Assembly (NCBI GenBank): GCA_030141605.1
Contig: JAQGDQ010000007.1
Coordinates: 1,227,173 to 1,291,172 of the forward strand
DNA: 64,000 nucleotides
Source: Tubiluchus corallicola
Lineage: Eukaryota > Priapulida > Priapulimorpha > Priapulimorphida > Tubiluchidae
Reading direction: 5' to 3'
Shown: positions 1 through 23,400 of the stretch, one piece after another
Position numbering within the stretch: the first letter of the stretch is position 1
How the letters are laid out: every line of letters starts with the position of its first letter
Made by a program: the position numbers and the translations under genes
The notes under the pieces: model-generated
The model's database searches: none
Seen by the model: the letters and a program-made list of their open reading frames with translations, nothing else
Told to the model about the DNA's origin: nothing

Positions 1-108
1 TGTACTGATACTCGTTTTTGTAGCACGTGCCCCCTCCCACCAACAAAATATTACGAACTGGCCGGTTTTGTTAGCAGTTAAAATGTGACATTATTTCTTT
101 CTTTCTAG

Positions 109-5992
<5,884 letters not shown>

Positions 5993-6255
5993 TGTATGCT
6001 TCACATCAGACTCCATGCTACAAATTTCTTATGGACTGTACTTTTAAGCCCATATGCATATGGAGCACTTGCGTTGAGTTTATTTATCGTAGAGCAGCAC
6101 AGGTATTTTTTCGAAAATTGGTCCAAATATAAGCAATTTGTTATCTGTCCAAGTGAAAATGTGCCGTGGACTGTGGCATTAATATGTATATGTTAATATA
6201 TACTAAATACTACAGTATACTAATATTGTAGTGTTACAGCCATAATAGTAATAAA
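5993..6255 (+). other. 3' UTR of the SLC28 gene with poly(A) signal
   Basis: Follows the TAA stop. The first clear AATAAA on the plus strand is at 6250-6255, about 258 bp past the stop, and is the likely polyadenylation signal. The short open frame inside this stretch is taken as chance. Confidence 0.5.
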
Positions 6256-9594
<3,339 letters not shown>

Positions 9595-12500
9595 CTACTC
9601 TGTTGCACCAGGTCTTTGAGCACCCTGGTTGCAATTTACAAATGTCATTGGTATGTAGTCGGGTTGTTGTCCAGCCGTATGCACTGCAGCGCATACGTTT
9701 GGCGAATCAGAGGCTCTTGCAGCTGAAGTTCCGCGTCGCCTTGTTATGCTAGAACGAAGAGAAGCTAAGTAACTGCTGCTAGTCCTTGTTGACAAAAGAG
9801 ACCCCGTGCGTTGAAGAAAGTATGGCTTCAGTAAGCTTTTCACCTGCAGTAAGAAGTTTATATTCCGTATTACTTTTGGTTATGTTTTGTATTTAACATC
9901 CTAAAATGTATTTTTACACTAAAAAACTTATAATTTCTGAAAAAGTTGAAACTTTATAGCGTTAAACTTTATAGAGGCAGGTGGTACCATTGATTTAGTG
10001 CCGTTTACATGTGTTGTTCAAACTTTACTAAATCAAAGAATGAAATGACTTAATGATGCAGCTTGTGAACAACTAGGTCTGACACTAATTTTTGGCTTAT
10101 CGATCGAGTATATGCACCGACACACCCACACACAAACCATAATAAACAGGTAGTTCAACTCAATTAGTTATTTTGAGTAACTTTATTTGTGAACACAATT
10201 TTCTTATAAATGTGGTAGGCTACAGCTGCTGAAAGAGTCAAAATTTTGCAATTACAGAAATTACGTTCTAGCGCCTACTTGAGAATTTGGAACGAGATAC
10301 GACTAAGAATAATATTTCACTAACATATGCGAAGGCCGTTCCTCTGGGGAAATGCTTTTTCTCCATGCGGTGTCAAGCTGCTTAATTTACGGTTCAATAA
10401 TTTCGAAGAAGTTCATCAAAATCATTCTGGCTCGTGCGATAGCATCGATGAATTTACTAGAACCGGCCCGTAAGTTATCATGTAACATATAAAATTGTAC
10501 TTTGAGCAAACCGCTTGTTGTTTATTGGCTAAACTCAATATACTTCCAACATCTATTTTTCTTTTTATGGGGTAATAATGTACAAATTTTGGCAATACCT
10601 CAAATTCCATGACCATGGTACGCAATTTTAAATTCCACGTGCACAGCGATATGCGTATCCGTGCGTGCGAATGTGAGTGTGTATAGAGGGGCTTAGTATC
10701 AAAGTTGCCAGCCATTACACAGCCCAGTACGCTAGCTCAGCACATACATTACACAAATTAATGAAAGGTATGCACTTGTAAAAGCTCGAGATGCATAACA
10801 GTATTGGCTGTGTTTTCACGCTGTTGAAACTTGCTTAATGCCTCGTTTCAGAGCTGTGACAAAAATAATAAAAAACGTAAGTAATGAAAACATTGATTAA
10901 ATATTAAATCTTATTTCGTGGCTTGCCGTTTGTAGGTCACGTACAGGACTTGTTATGTATTCTTGCGAATCGTGAAGCATTGTCTCAAGTCTCATATTCG
11001 CATACTATGATATCCCAACAGAAGGTAATGAGCGGTAAATGTGCGACGCCTTTTACATGAAAATTTAGTCTAAAAATTGTAAACACGTTAGTCTGTTGCA
11101 TGTTCTAGATTCTGTGGAGTGCGCAGACTATTGCTATGGTGACCCGCAGCCTGCGACCTTCTGAGGTGTTTTAAATTTCTAACGAAATTTTCAAATTGGA
11201 CGGTATCAGATTACGACTTACCTCATGATTAGTAAAACAGAAGAAAAGTGTTATCCAAAATCCCTGCAATCAATAAGAAAGTGTAAACTATTAATCACTT
11301 TAATTACACAAAAGTGTTAATCAAGATCTTTGTTAAATCAAAAATCTTAAATGTAAACAGTAAGGTGTTTTCCATTTAGCATTAAAAGGGAAAATATGAG
11401 AACACATTGTTTTCACACAGTATACCTTTGAACGTGTGAAATGCTACAATCCTTTGCGCGCACTAATCTTTCGAATCATCTGAAAATAGTTTTTAGAGCT
11501 TTTTGTTAATTTTAGTCTATTTTCAGTAAAAATCAGATCTCCAAACGCGGACTCTACAAATTTGTCTAATAACACAGCAAAAAATAAAGCTTTTCAATAT
11601 TGTGTACCTGTGTAGAAACAAGCAAAGCATTGATGATACTAATTACGAGTCTCCACATTCCACCGTTTTCTGGCTCCACGAGAACAAGAACGTGCGTTAA
11701 ACCAAGCAAAGGTAGTAAGAGCAGCAGCTTTCGTGCCCCCTTTCTAACAAAAAAATTAAGCACTGAAACGAGTTTGAATCATAACGTCGTTGTTAAATTT
11801 TAGTGTAAACTAATGCCAAAGTTAATGAATTACCATCATCATCATCATCATCGTCGTCGTCGTCGTCATCATCATCGTCGTCGTCGTCATTATATGAGAA
11901 ATATAGGTAACTGGTAGTAGTGTGAAATTATGATTGCAAAGGAGATACATATTTCTGATTTTGAGTAAAAAATTCCGTTTTTGAATATAATTAGCCAACC
12001 TGTACAGTTGGGTTTTTTAGTTTTCCATGCATACGTATACCTGTATTGTTTGTCGTCCAATTCTCGGATTTTTGTTCTTGATCGTGACAATAAAACATAC
12101 ATTATCGAGCAAAGGAAAACACAATTTATCTGAAAAAAGAAAAAATGAATAAAAACTTTAAGGTGCTTTGAATTTGATAATACGCGCGCAATTGGTCATA
12201 CTCGTTGCTTTAAAACTCTCCATTATTTTTAAGGATTTATTAAAAACTGACAAATTACAGTAAGGACAAACTCAAAATGACGCAACTCGGTGGTTGAGTG
12301 TATGATGGATGACTATTTTAGTGGGATCAAACTAGGCTTCATAAGTGCGCTGCAGTGATTTTAAGCAACAATTATATATTACGCTGTTAATGTTCATTAT
12401 GCAACTAAAAGTTCATTACATAACAATGTACTATTATGTAGCAAAATGCTACATTATGTAGACTCAAAAAATTCCCAACTGCTGAGTAAGAGTTTGCCGT

Positions 12501-14345
12501 AATATGAACGTCGTTGGTCAATTAGTTACAATGAAAATACAAAATCAAATTAACGAGAGACTTATGAAACACCCTATACTATCAACTCGTCAAATATGTT
12601 TATAGTCACGAACCTGGCGTTAAGACCAAGTAATTAATGACAATGAGAAGTTGTAAACTGAAGGAAGCGACGTGCGATTATCGCTCGGAAATTTCGCTAA
12701 ATTTGTATTAAAAATGTTACAGCGGAAAGTTGAACGCGTTAGTTAATTGGCTATGAAAAGATAAACGTGATTTCGCTGTTTAAGTGAGAACAGCAATAAT
12801 GTCATGGTAAATGTTTACAACGCATTCATAGTAAATATGGCTTACATGTGGTTATAAAAACTGCAAAACATAAATCTGGGTACATGGGTATGTATTAAGT
12901 TAAATAATTTTGCACGAGGGTAGTTTTCTTACCAGTAGTACTACAAGAATTGGTACCATAAATATGTAGTCATAAACGTATCCGTCTGAATCCATCCAGC
13001 ACCTTTAGTGATTTGAAAAGTAAATAAACAAGTGTCATAGGTATTCAGAAATGATAACTCTGTAAGTTAAAATCTTAAGAAATATGCAAATCTTTCATAA
13101 TTAAACTACTAATTGTTGAGCATTCTTAAAAGTCCCAAGACAAGAAAGCTAAATGAGATTAAAACATTTGGAAACTCACAATCTTTTCAGGAATGAGATA
13201 GAATAGGTATTACTCGATAGTTTCCTGTTGCATGTAACACCATAAAACACTTTTTCTAGAGTTTAGTTTACATAAGTCGTCTATTTGCGAGAAATTATAT
13301 CCACCTCTCTGTATTTCACGTGTCTTAATTTGGTATTACTGTAACTTATGATATTGTACGTGCTCTTTTTACAATTTTTGTTGTTTTCCTTCTTGTTTTT
13401 TCTACTATAATGCGTAGTTCCCTGTGCGTCATTGTGAAATTCTTACGAATTTCTCATTAAATTTTCCAAATGAAATCTCTACAAACGGCTAGATGACTAC
13501 AATTTTAATTCAATACGTTCCGAGAATGCTGATATCAAGACTCATTCAAAAGATGAAGCCATGAAGATCCTACCCGAGATGTCATAACACATACTTAATA
13601 AAAACCTATAACATAAGGATCATTTTAAGAATAACAACATGGCACCCGCATCTCATTTTAAATGAAAACTGACGTTGAAATTTCAGTACACATGCTGTAA
13701 TTGAAACGCAATAGATAACTCGCGTCTATAATTAATATGCGACAGATGCAACTAACTAAACTCAGTAGTAAATCCTGCACGATCACACAGACTGACGTCA
13801 AGTTAAACATTTTCGTGGCTAAATCTGATTCTGACCGTGTATTGAGAGATGGAAGTAGACACAAAATTACTGGCAATGTTTACTATAATTTTCAAGACAG
13901 CGCAGAACGAAAAATAGCAAAATCCAGCCGCCAAATTATGGCAGTTTGATTCACTCATGTCGGCATACGCTGTTTAATTGTTTATACCGAACAGCACAAA
14001 ATTTCTTGATCATCAACGTTTTAAATGCAACAAGGCTTCATAAAATTAAAGAGATGTATGACACAGCAACTGCAGACAAGAAATCTTACAGCAAATAGTT
14101 GACTGCCGAAGCAAATCAAAGTGGCTGTAGAATTAATGGCAAGGACCAGTTAATTACATTTTTTGTAAACAATGAGGCGGTAGAATTTGCTGAGCGACAA
14201 GGACAGAAGGTCAGCATGATACAATTGCACATGCTTCGCCTATTACACTCGCATGAAAAGATGAAGGTGTGATAGCTCGTATTAGTCAGTAACTGTTTTG
14301 CTCGCAGACGAAAAATTTTTCCCTCGTACTACTATATACTAAATT

Positions 14346-14422
<77 letters not shown>

Positions 14423-17400
14423 CTTTATTTATTTTGTTATTTATTTATTGATCCATCCATTCGTTATATCACACATTCTTTGATACATTCATTCTTTCAT
14501 TCCTTCGTTTCATCAATTAATCCATTAATCAATCAATCATGCATTCGTTCATTCATTTATACTGTCATTCACTCGTTTACACATATCAACGTTCGTAAAT
14601 TCGTTCGTTTCTTTAAAATTGAATACCTGTTTTTATCAAAATGATGTTTTACAATGCCCCAGATCGCTATCACCACAATGGGAATTCCTAGAATCACAAA
14701 AACCTTTTAGACTCAAAAAATTTCACTCGACAAAAGTTATATTTTCAGAGAGTGTTACAGTTAAACAAAAGATGTTTGCGAGTCAGCTATATCAAGCACG
14801 TCCTATAAAGGTAGTTTATGATGGTCAAAAACGGAAAACAAAATCGTGTCATATGTTTACAAATAAGCTCTGATGATAGACATATAAATAAAAACGTTCA
14901 GCGATTACCCCATCCAATGAGAACGAAGAAGAAAAACTCGACTCGTGATGCAGAAAATGTGAAAACTGTCAAAATGAACAGGTACAGTCCTTCGACTAAC
15001 ATCCAGAAAAAGTTTGTACATTGGCAGTAGTTAAAAATTGTTACCATCGACCGGCAAAATATCTAAAATCAAAATATGAAGATATTAGATTACAGCATAA
15101 ATCCTGGAGCTCTGCAATTTCGACTGTCGAATGTAAGAATCTCCAAGACCGAAACTTTGATATTATAATTTTTTAAATTCACAACTTAGTTTCGCGCGAG
15201 CAAAAAAGCCTTGCGTGAATAAGATTCACTGCTTCTATCATTGAGTGCCGCAGTATTTTTAAACTTCTACGTTTTGGCTATAGTTGTACCTTTCAGCTGA
15301 AATTGTACCTTTGCTGGTCTTCTGCTATACGCGTACTGTTTATTTGCAAATTATATACGTTTCTACATATATCCTGTGGTCTAAGAAATGTGGGAAAATT
15401 TGGTACAAAAAGTTCACCCAACAGCCAAGAGCAAAAACTGAGAAATTGCTTGCTTGAAATTCAAGGACAGTACTTTAAACATCATGTCTCCTTGAACTGA
15501 AATTTCAGTCATAATTTGCTTCCTTGTAATAGTATTTTTTATTTCCACATTGTCAAAAATCTCACTCACAAGTCAAACAATGAGCAAAGTATTAAATTAC
15601 CTCATGTGAGTTTCGTTTCATTGATTTAAAGTTTAAATCTGGCACAGATTCTTGGCCGGCTACAGAGCAAAAATCAGTAATTTTGCAAATTATTTCTGAT
15701 CGTTAAAAAGAAACATACTGAATCTCGCTTCGCGATTCCAACAAGAGTTTGATTATTAATGATCCACAACACATCGCTGAAAAAGTAACTGATGAAGAGG
15801 TTAACGTGAATCTTGTTTCTCATGCAACTGAGTTTTCTGAAAAAAAAATTTTTGGGATTATACAAGCCATTAAATTATTTTTGTAATAACAATACACGAA
15901 AACCCCATCATTTATACGCTGTGTGGCATATATAGATTTTATGTTTTTAACAAGGTTAGATTGCAGTTTCTGAATTACGAACGTTCACATTTTTATCCGC
16001 GAAGGCTTGCGTCGCGGAACTAGCAGAACCTCCGATGCTGGTTTTTCATCATTATGCTACACATCCTGCTTTCTACTTTTTAATTCATGTTAACTCGCAG
16101 ACGGAGAGTACTAGGACACGGATCTCACAAGGCAAATACGTGAGGTAGAAGCCTAGAAAGTGGTTTGGTGACTGGTGACCTCGATTAAAGGGTCAATGAC
16201 GCTGGACATCGGTCAGTTTTTCGATTGGCATTCACCATCTCCTCGGACTGAGTTGAATTCGATATTTTTGCATAAGCATTTTTAAAAGTGCTGTGAGGCA
16301 GACCTGTATGTAACCTTTTAAAAAGTTAGGATTTTTAATATCACGAGATAGGGGCCATAATATATAATGAATAATTCTAAAACTATAGTAACTAAAGTCA
16401 GAGAACTTGCCCCATAGACTTTTCCATGCTCCATTTGAACCAGCGAGCCGCATGGTTTATAAGCACCATGCAGAATACTAGCTTCTTGAGGTCCTACTCT
16501 ATTCACAACAGTGACATTGCTTATTTTGAGCCAGTGACATGAATGGGAAAATATGTACTGCAGGTAATATTGAAGCCACCACACATGAATAAATGAGACG
16601 TTGTTTCCTGAGATAAACATTGGTGGAGTTCTGTTATTGTTTTCCATCTTATCCTGCACTGCCTAACGCACTAAGCAATAAAATGAATAATGTATTAAGT
16701 CGTGTTTGGCAGCCAGCTGCTAATGTACGCCCATTATGATAGCACTGCCAGAATAAGCTATTGAAATGGAAACTTTTTGAACTCTTCTGACTAGTGTAAA
16801 ATAAACCTAAACCTAAAATATGGATGTTTACTTCAACTGAATGATTTATTAATTTACTCTCCAATTGAAAAACGTTACTTTTTACGTTTTACAACAAAAT
16901 TATGGCAACAAGAATTTAAATTCCTAAACAAACGTATTTATGGACAACAAATGTCAACATAATAAATCACTAAACAGTTTTCAAAAGTTATGGTCATGTA
17001 CATAGCTACCAACTATTACTTAACTAAGAGCAAAATTGGCATTTTAACTCTCATAATCTCAACCTTCTTGCCTGAGAAAAATGCAGTTTTTTTAATTTAT
17101 CCAATAAATGATAATTATGTTTACCTTGCGCAAAAAAATATCAAAATAGCTAAAACGAGTGAAGTAATCGACAGAGTGTACCCAACGTAGTAGATAAGTT
17201 GTGCAATTCTGTACTCTTGAGCTAGAGCCTGAAACAAATAGTTGTTGTTCTATTGGCAATATAGAAACACTTTCAATGTGAGAATATCGCAGCTATATAA
17301 GCAAAACTCTTCCCTGCTCTTTCCACAAACAGTTATTTATAACCACCGTAAAGTCGGCAATAATTAAACCGACATTTGAGACAGGAATAAAACTTTTCTG

Positions 17401-20400
17401 CCTCCTTATAGCAAGCAGCAAACAGCCGCAAGTGCGTTAACTTAAACGGTGCTTTCCGTTTGGTCTTTTGTAAAGATCAGTCTCAAGAGGCTGAACGGTT
17501 AAACGTTTGGATTTGTTGAATTGTCCAACAATTTTTTTCGAAACACTCTTCGACTTCTAATGGTACAGTAATTGATGATTGACAGTAACGTTACTGCGTA
17601 AGTATAGCTGACAAAAGCAATCAATTGCAAAACAGAAAATTATTTTAAATCCACAAAAGGTCATCCTATTTGATAGTTGGCCTTTGTAAGTATTCTGATC
17701 ACGCCATATGCAAAGTTACGTATTTATATTTAACATCATTAAAAACTATCATTACAACATGTTTTAGTTGGCTTAAAATGGTAATCTGGCAGGGTTTATT
17801 TTAGGTACAATATTGTGAGTTATGAGAATTTTAATATAGCAGTATTCGGTTTTATTAGTCTCCCTTGGGTTCATTTTTCTCTTTATTGTCGTGTGACATT
17901 AGATACTACAGGCCACTGCGTGAAGAATATAAAATATTAACAAGGCATGTAAAAATGATTCTGCTTCGTGTCTGCTAAGCACAATGGGTTTACCAAAATG
18001 TCTAAATTTTTAAACTCGTAGCAGCAGAAGCAGGATTTAATATAGGAAACAAAAACGGTCATTTGCAGTTCAGCAGTTTAGCAAAAATCCTTATGTAAAT
18101 GTTAAACTTCGTTTACAATACTTAACAAAAATGGGCACTTACCTACAATCTATTTAAAAAAACACAATAAAGAAAAAAAGATAACCACAGCGCTCAGTAC
18201 ACCTCTGCGGACTATAGTTAGGCGAAGAAGAAAACGAAAAATAATCACTAAATACCATTTTTGGTATAGAAGAAAATACTCGAGTCAGTGTACTTTACTA
18301 TACTTTCGCCTTTGCGTTTCTTTCGACGCAGTGCTAAATTTAGCTTGTTCAATTAAAACGCATGTTAAAATAAAAAACATTATTATGGTATTGGTGACAA
18401 AAAGATTGCGTAACATAAATTTGTCAGAAACTGAACATAGAACTCAGGTGTCAACCGAAAAAAGGGTCTATTGCAGTATTAACTGGTAAATTACTTCCTG
18501 TAAATGTAGGAAAGAAATGATTAAATGATTCAGTAACTTAATTCTTAGCTAGATTGCATTTGTGTTTATATTATTTAGTACAAACATAAAGTAAAAGTCT
18601 CTATTCCTTGGCAAAGAATAACGTTAAGAACAAGTATATGATGTTATTGGTGTACATGTCTCTAGTGGCAAAGCTGTGCAAAAAGTTATTATTTTTTAAT
18701 TAAAATGGGCCTTAATTTGCTTGAGTCTCGTTGCTGTTAATATTGTCAGAACAACACAGCTCCGTATTCTAGTGTTCGAAAACGCGAAACACTCGTGACA
18801 CACAAACGTGAAAACACGCTTCGCAGCTTCCTAACAGAATCACATTCAAAAGATTTAGGAGTAATCTAGCTGTCACTGCACGTTTTGCAAAAGCAAAATT
18901 TTTACTATTACTATACTGAAACATGGCTGCATCCGGTGCAGCGAGCTATACATTTGCTGTGTTTATGGATTGCAGCATACCGCTTTTCTGACAAAATTCT
19001 CCTATTGTTAGAATTTTTCAGAATTTTCAGAATGTATTCATGAATTGGGAAATCTGTTCAGGTATTGACGTTTCGTTTCGAAAGAACAATTGTAAATTAA
19101 ATGTTAGCCATAACAAAACAGTCTGTGAAAAAGCTTTTCTCTCACTAAGTTCTTTATTTGTTTAGAAACTTAGTACCTCCCTCATAAGACCTCGTCAGAT
19201 GTTAAAAAAGGTACGTCTAATGCCTTATCAGAAATAAACACGCGTTAGTAGTAAAGCATTCTTGGAGTAAATATTAAGGCTACATTTTTTTGTTTAAATG
19301 AAATTACAAGCATTGTAAATTTATTTACTTAATGATTGAATGATTCAGCAGCCAGGTCAGCAAATTTGATCGTGGAAACTAAAATGATTAATAGTAGTCT
19401 ACTGTAGACGAACATATCTAGATAATCTTATGTAGCTTATGAAACGTCAGCAGTATCCTGAGTGTAACAGAATTAAATGCACCCCGAAAAAATTTCCTTT
19501 AAGGGTTAATACTTGGTCCTCTGCTGTAGATGATTTATGTCTACACTATGATCTTAGATCTTACATTTCGTGATAAGAGCATTAATATCTTTCCTAATTG
19601 GATTTGGCCTTCATTTCTAAAGTTCAAATTGTGCAATATATATATATATATATATATGTATATTTATATATATATATATATTGGTAAAATTCAAACACTC
19701 TAGGTATACCGTTTTATTAGATTTGGTGTTAACAGTGGGCATTTTCCAGGTCGCGTCAGTCAGTTGGTTGACCAATCATATAGTCGAATGAATAACTAGA
19801 GTGACCGAACGACCACATCACTGACCGGCAATAGATTGAACTGCCAAATAACTAGGATAAATAAGCAACTATGCATACAGACAAGCAAGTGAGCAGACAA
19901 ACAGGCAAACACCCGGAATAAAACTATTACACCTCAGCTTAACTTCGTGGTTAATGGGTAATTGGAAATGTAAAGAGAAGCCACTTAGTTACTTAATTAA
20001 AATCTAATAAAATAACTCAGTTACCCTACGATATTGGATTTTAGGATCAATAATGTCCACGTTTACTAATTTAATAAAACCGCAAATCAGCTTACTATTT
20101 TTGTGGCTAAGGCAGTGTTGAGAAATTGAAATATCATTTTAGCATTGCGCGTCTTCAATTTACTTGTGGTGACATATATTTTTGCCATGTGCATTATCAT
20201 CTGTTAAAAGTTCTTATCTGCTCCTGAAACCTTACAATGACACATCCGCCGAGCACTTCCAGCGTTTGCAATATCATTTTTGCGAAATTGCACCATATTG
20301 GATATCTTTTTTATGTCTCACAACATTTACAGTTAGCTATTAACGTAGCTTCAAATGCGTAACCTTGATTATCTACGTTCGACAAAACGTGGTAACGGTA

Positions 20401-23400
20401 ATTGTAACAAGTGAAATAATATTCAGACGCTTTGCATTCATGCGTACTAGATATATTATTTTTAGTGATTTTAGAGTTTTTGTATTGTTACTATAATACC
20501 GCAAGTTTGTTTTAAATGGTCAGGGCTTTCGAATAATCTGGATGCCTGAAGTTGTTACGGTTCACACTGCGCTTGACCGAACATGGGAAAATTATTAATT
20601 TCAAAGTTCGTCTGGGATATAAAATATCTGTTTGGGGCGTTGAAAAAATAAACCTTAAATAATCAAGTAGGGGTCATTATAAGAGGGTCTGCTTGTGAAC
20701 AAATTAATAACAAATCTTCTCTATAGCTCTCTTTCAGTTCGATGCTTTCCGCGTTATTCAATGCTGAAATGTGCTTAACAAAAAACGGGAAACAACTTCT
20801 TCAGAAACGTAAACAATGATAATCAAAGAAAAAGTTTAGCAAAATCATCAAAATGTACAAAAAGCCACGGTTCGTGGTTCCCGATGTTACAGTACGTAAA
20901 AGCAAATTATACTAATCGTAAGTGTATTGTGTTTGCTAAGAATGTTTTAAATCAGAGATATTGATTGAATGGAAGTAATTATCAGTAAACTAAAAATCAG
21001 TAAAATAAATCACTGCAAAATGGACCCATTCGCACAAATCGCAGATAAAATTGTAAAATCTCGTGCAAATGGCATGAACTGCAAAAACTACTATATAGTT
21101 GCTCAAAAACTGCGTTTTTACCTGTAATGTGTCGCCTAACGAAGAATTGAGTTCGTGTACCGGTTTGCAGTTTAAATAATCTGACCAATTTGACCACGTT
21201 CCTCCTAACAAACAATCTTTACTTGCATTATCTGTGAATGTAAAGGGAAATTAGTTATTATTTATTAGTTATTAATTTCATTATGCTTCATCAGCACATT
21301 TTTGGGCGTTAGATTTCTCCAAACCACCGAAAACATACAGAGATGCAAAATGCAAAAACAGAGGTCTCACTGCTAAGGCTAATTTCAAATTAATCTAGAA
21401 GCCATCCTCCCCCTCATTATTTTTCTCTGCGGTCTGCGCCCATGTAAGCCAAACCTATTGATTAGGAAATAATTAGGAAAAACATACGAACTATTCTTTG
21501 GAAAAATTGTCTTTCGCGCAAAAAATAAATTTTTCTAAACTAAAAAAATAATAGTTTTGACGTACATTCTTGTGGGAACAACATAGGATACTGAGGAAAC
21601 GATATAGTTTGTCATGTTGGAGGGTCGACATAGAATGTCGTTGTTACGACGTCCTGTGCTGGCTGAGCGACATGAATATTTTTATTGCCAAGTTGCAGGC
21701 CCAGACTGTGCACACAGAAAGATAACGATGTCTCTTCAATTAAAATTAGTCTTTTATTAAAATAAGGAAATCATTAATGTCACATGGTAATCATTGTGAA
21801 TGCAACATTTATTATCATAATCCTTTTAATGGTCAATAAGGTTTCAACAAATCGAAAAATCTATTTTAGAATGAAGTTTATGCAATAGAATAGCGCGATG
21901 GTTTCGACGACAAAGAAAAATAGTCTTTCAAGGAAATGATGTGGAAGACTGCACAGTGAATATACAATTATTTGAAAAATATATTTCATCGTTTCTTTGA
22001 ATTTCGTCTCTTTCGTAAGCAAGTCAGAATATTTGAAATAAATGCGGAATAAACTGTATTAGTATAGACCAGAAGTATTTGCGTTTACCGCATGAATGCT
22101 GTGAATAGTACTGCACGCGTAAATCGGTTAAATTTATGTCAACTTAACCAAACCCGTCGCAAATCGGTGAAAGTGTAAATGACAGCAAATCACGCTCAAT
22201 TCACGAGATGCTCAATTACATGAAAATAGTTTAATAGTGGAAATTGGGGCGTGGCAGTTTTCGCTTTCTTCAATTTGTTCTTCAAATTTGAGGATTTTCC
22301 AGGTATTAACAATGATTATTATTACGACAAACAATTTTTTCTAGTCATAGTATTGATTCTTTTGAAAGCTATTGCAAAATTTAGCCTACAAGTTATGCAC
22401 TTTTATCATTACTAGTTTAGTTGCTGAATGAATATCTGTGCAGTGTCGCCTGCATACATTCTGAATTATAGTTGCACTTAAAAGCGACAAAAACAAAGGC
22501 GAAGATTCGTCAATTGAACGCGAAAATGCAACAGAAATGCGAGCTTAGAAAACACCACAAATAAGAAAAACACAAAAAGTATAAGAAGATGAAACATGAA
22601 GAAATGTAGTGTTAAAGACGAGAACCTAAAAACTAATTAAAACCCACGAAAACACAAGCAAAATCAGAATAATACAAAGGTAGAAATTCAAAATGTGGGC
22701 ATAATGAAAACATCAAAGATAGAGGATCACTTTTAATACGTTTGTTAGTCAATACACAATTAGACGAAATAATGCGCGAACGAGAAAAAACAGAGAAAAA
22801 ATCTACAAGCAAGAAAAACAAAATTCAAAAACGTGACAACACAAAACTACAAAAACGCAAAGATGAGAAAACGAAAATACGAAACGTCTCTTCTTCGATT
22901 CCGTAATTGGTTTTCATCAAGGTGTGCCTACGCATAGGAAATCTGCCTGGTTATTAATTAATTTCACAATAGCAACATTTCTGGTTCACACGATAATAAA
23001 GTCGTGCTACTTTAATTGACAGCAGGAGTCTGAGTGCAATGACAATAAGAACTAATTAGTATTGCAATTATAACAGTTCCACCTCATTTTAAATGTCACA
23101 GTTAGCATCTATTAGATACAGATTAGTAATACAGCCACTGGGTTTGTGTTATGTAAACGCGTTACGTAGTAATTAATTATTTGTTTATTATTCTTTAATA
23201 GTAATGGTTATAGATATAATATCTGTATAGATGGATATAAGAGCATTTATTGAGTAAGTTCCATTGCTAGAACACCAGCTGTTTCATCACGCATCTTTGA
23301 CCATTACATACACCAACAGAAAGGTGTCTTCTCATTGGTGATTTTTTTCAGTTGGGCGCTGGGAAAAATTAAAGGAAAAACGCTATTTCTATTTTCGCTT

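Noticed and set aside
14688-14703. Alternative upstream acceptor for the TM4 exon (AAAAG before GTTTTTGTG)
   Set aside because: It does not match the phase of the TM3 exon. The acceptor GATTCTAG gives GWG-IPIV, the expected family sequence.
16425-16500. Possible tRNA-like fold on the minus strand
   Set aside because: A loop resembling an anticodon arm and a GGTTCAAAT word exist, but spacing and stems do not fit a tRNA.
16318-16659. 113-codon minus-strand frame first considered as a GPCR TM exon
   Set aside because: No class B helix motifs. The true TM2 and TM3 exons were found at 15719-15836 and 14909-15062 with matching phases.
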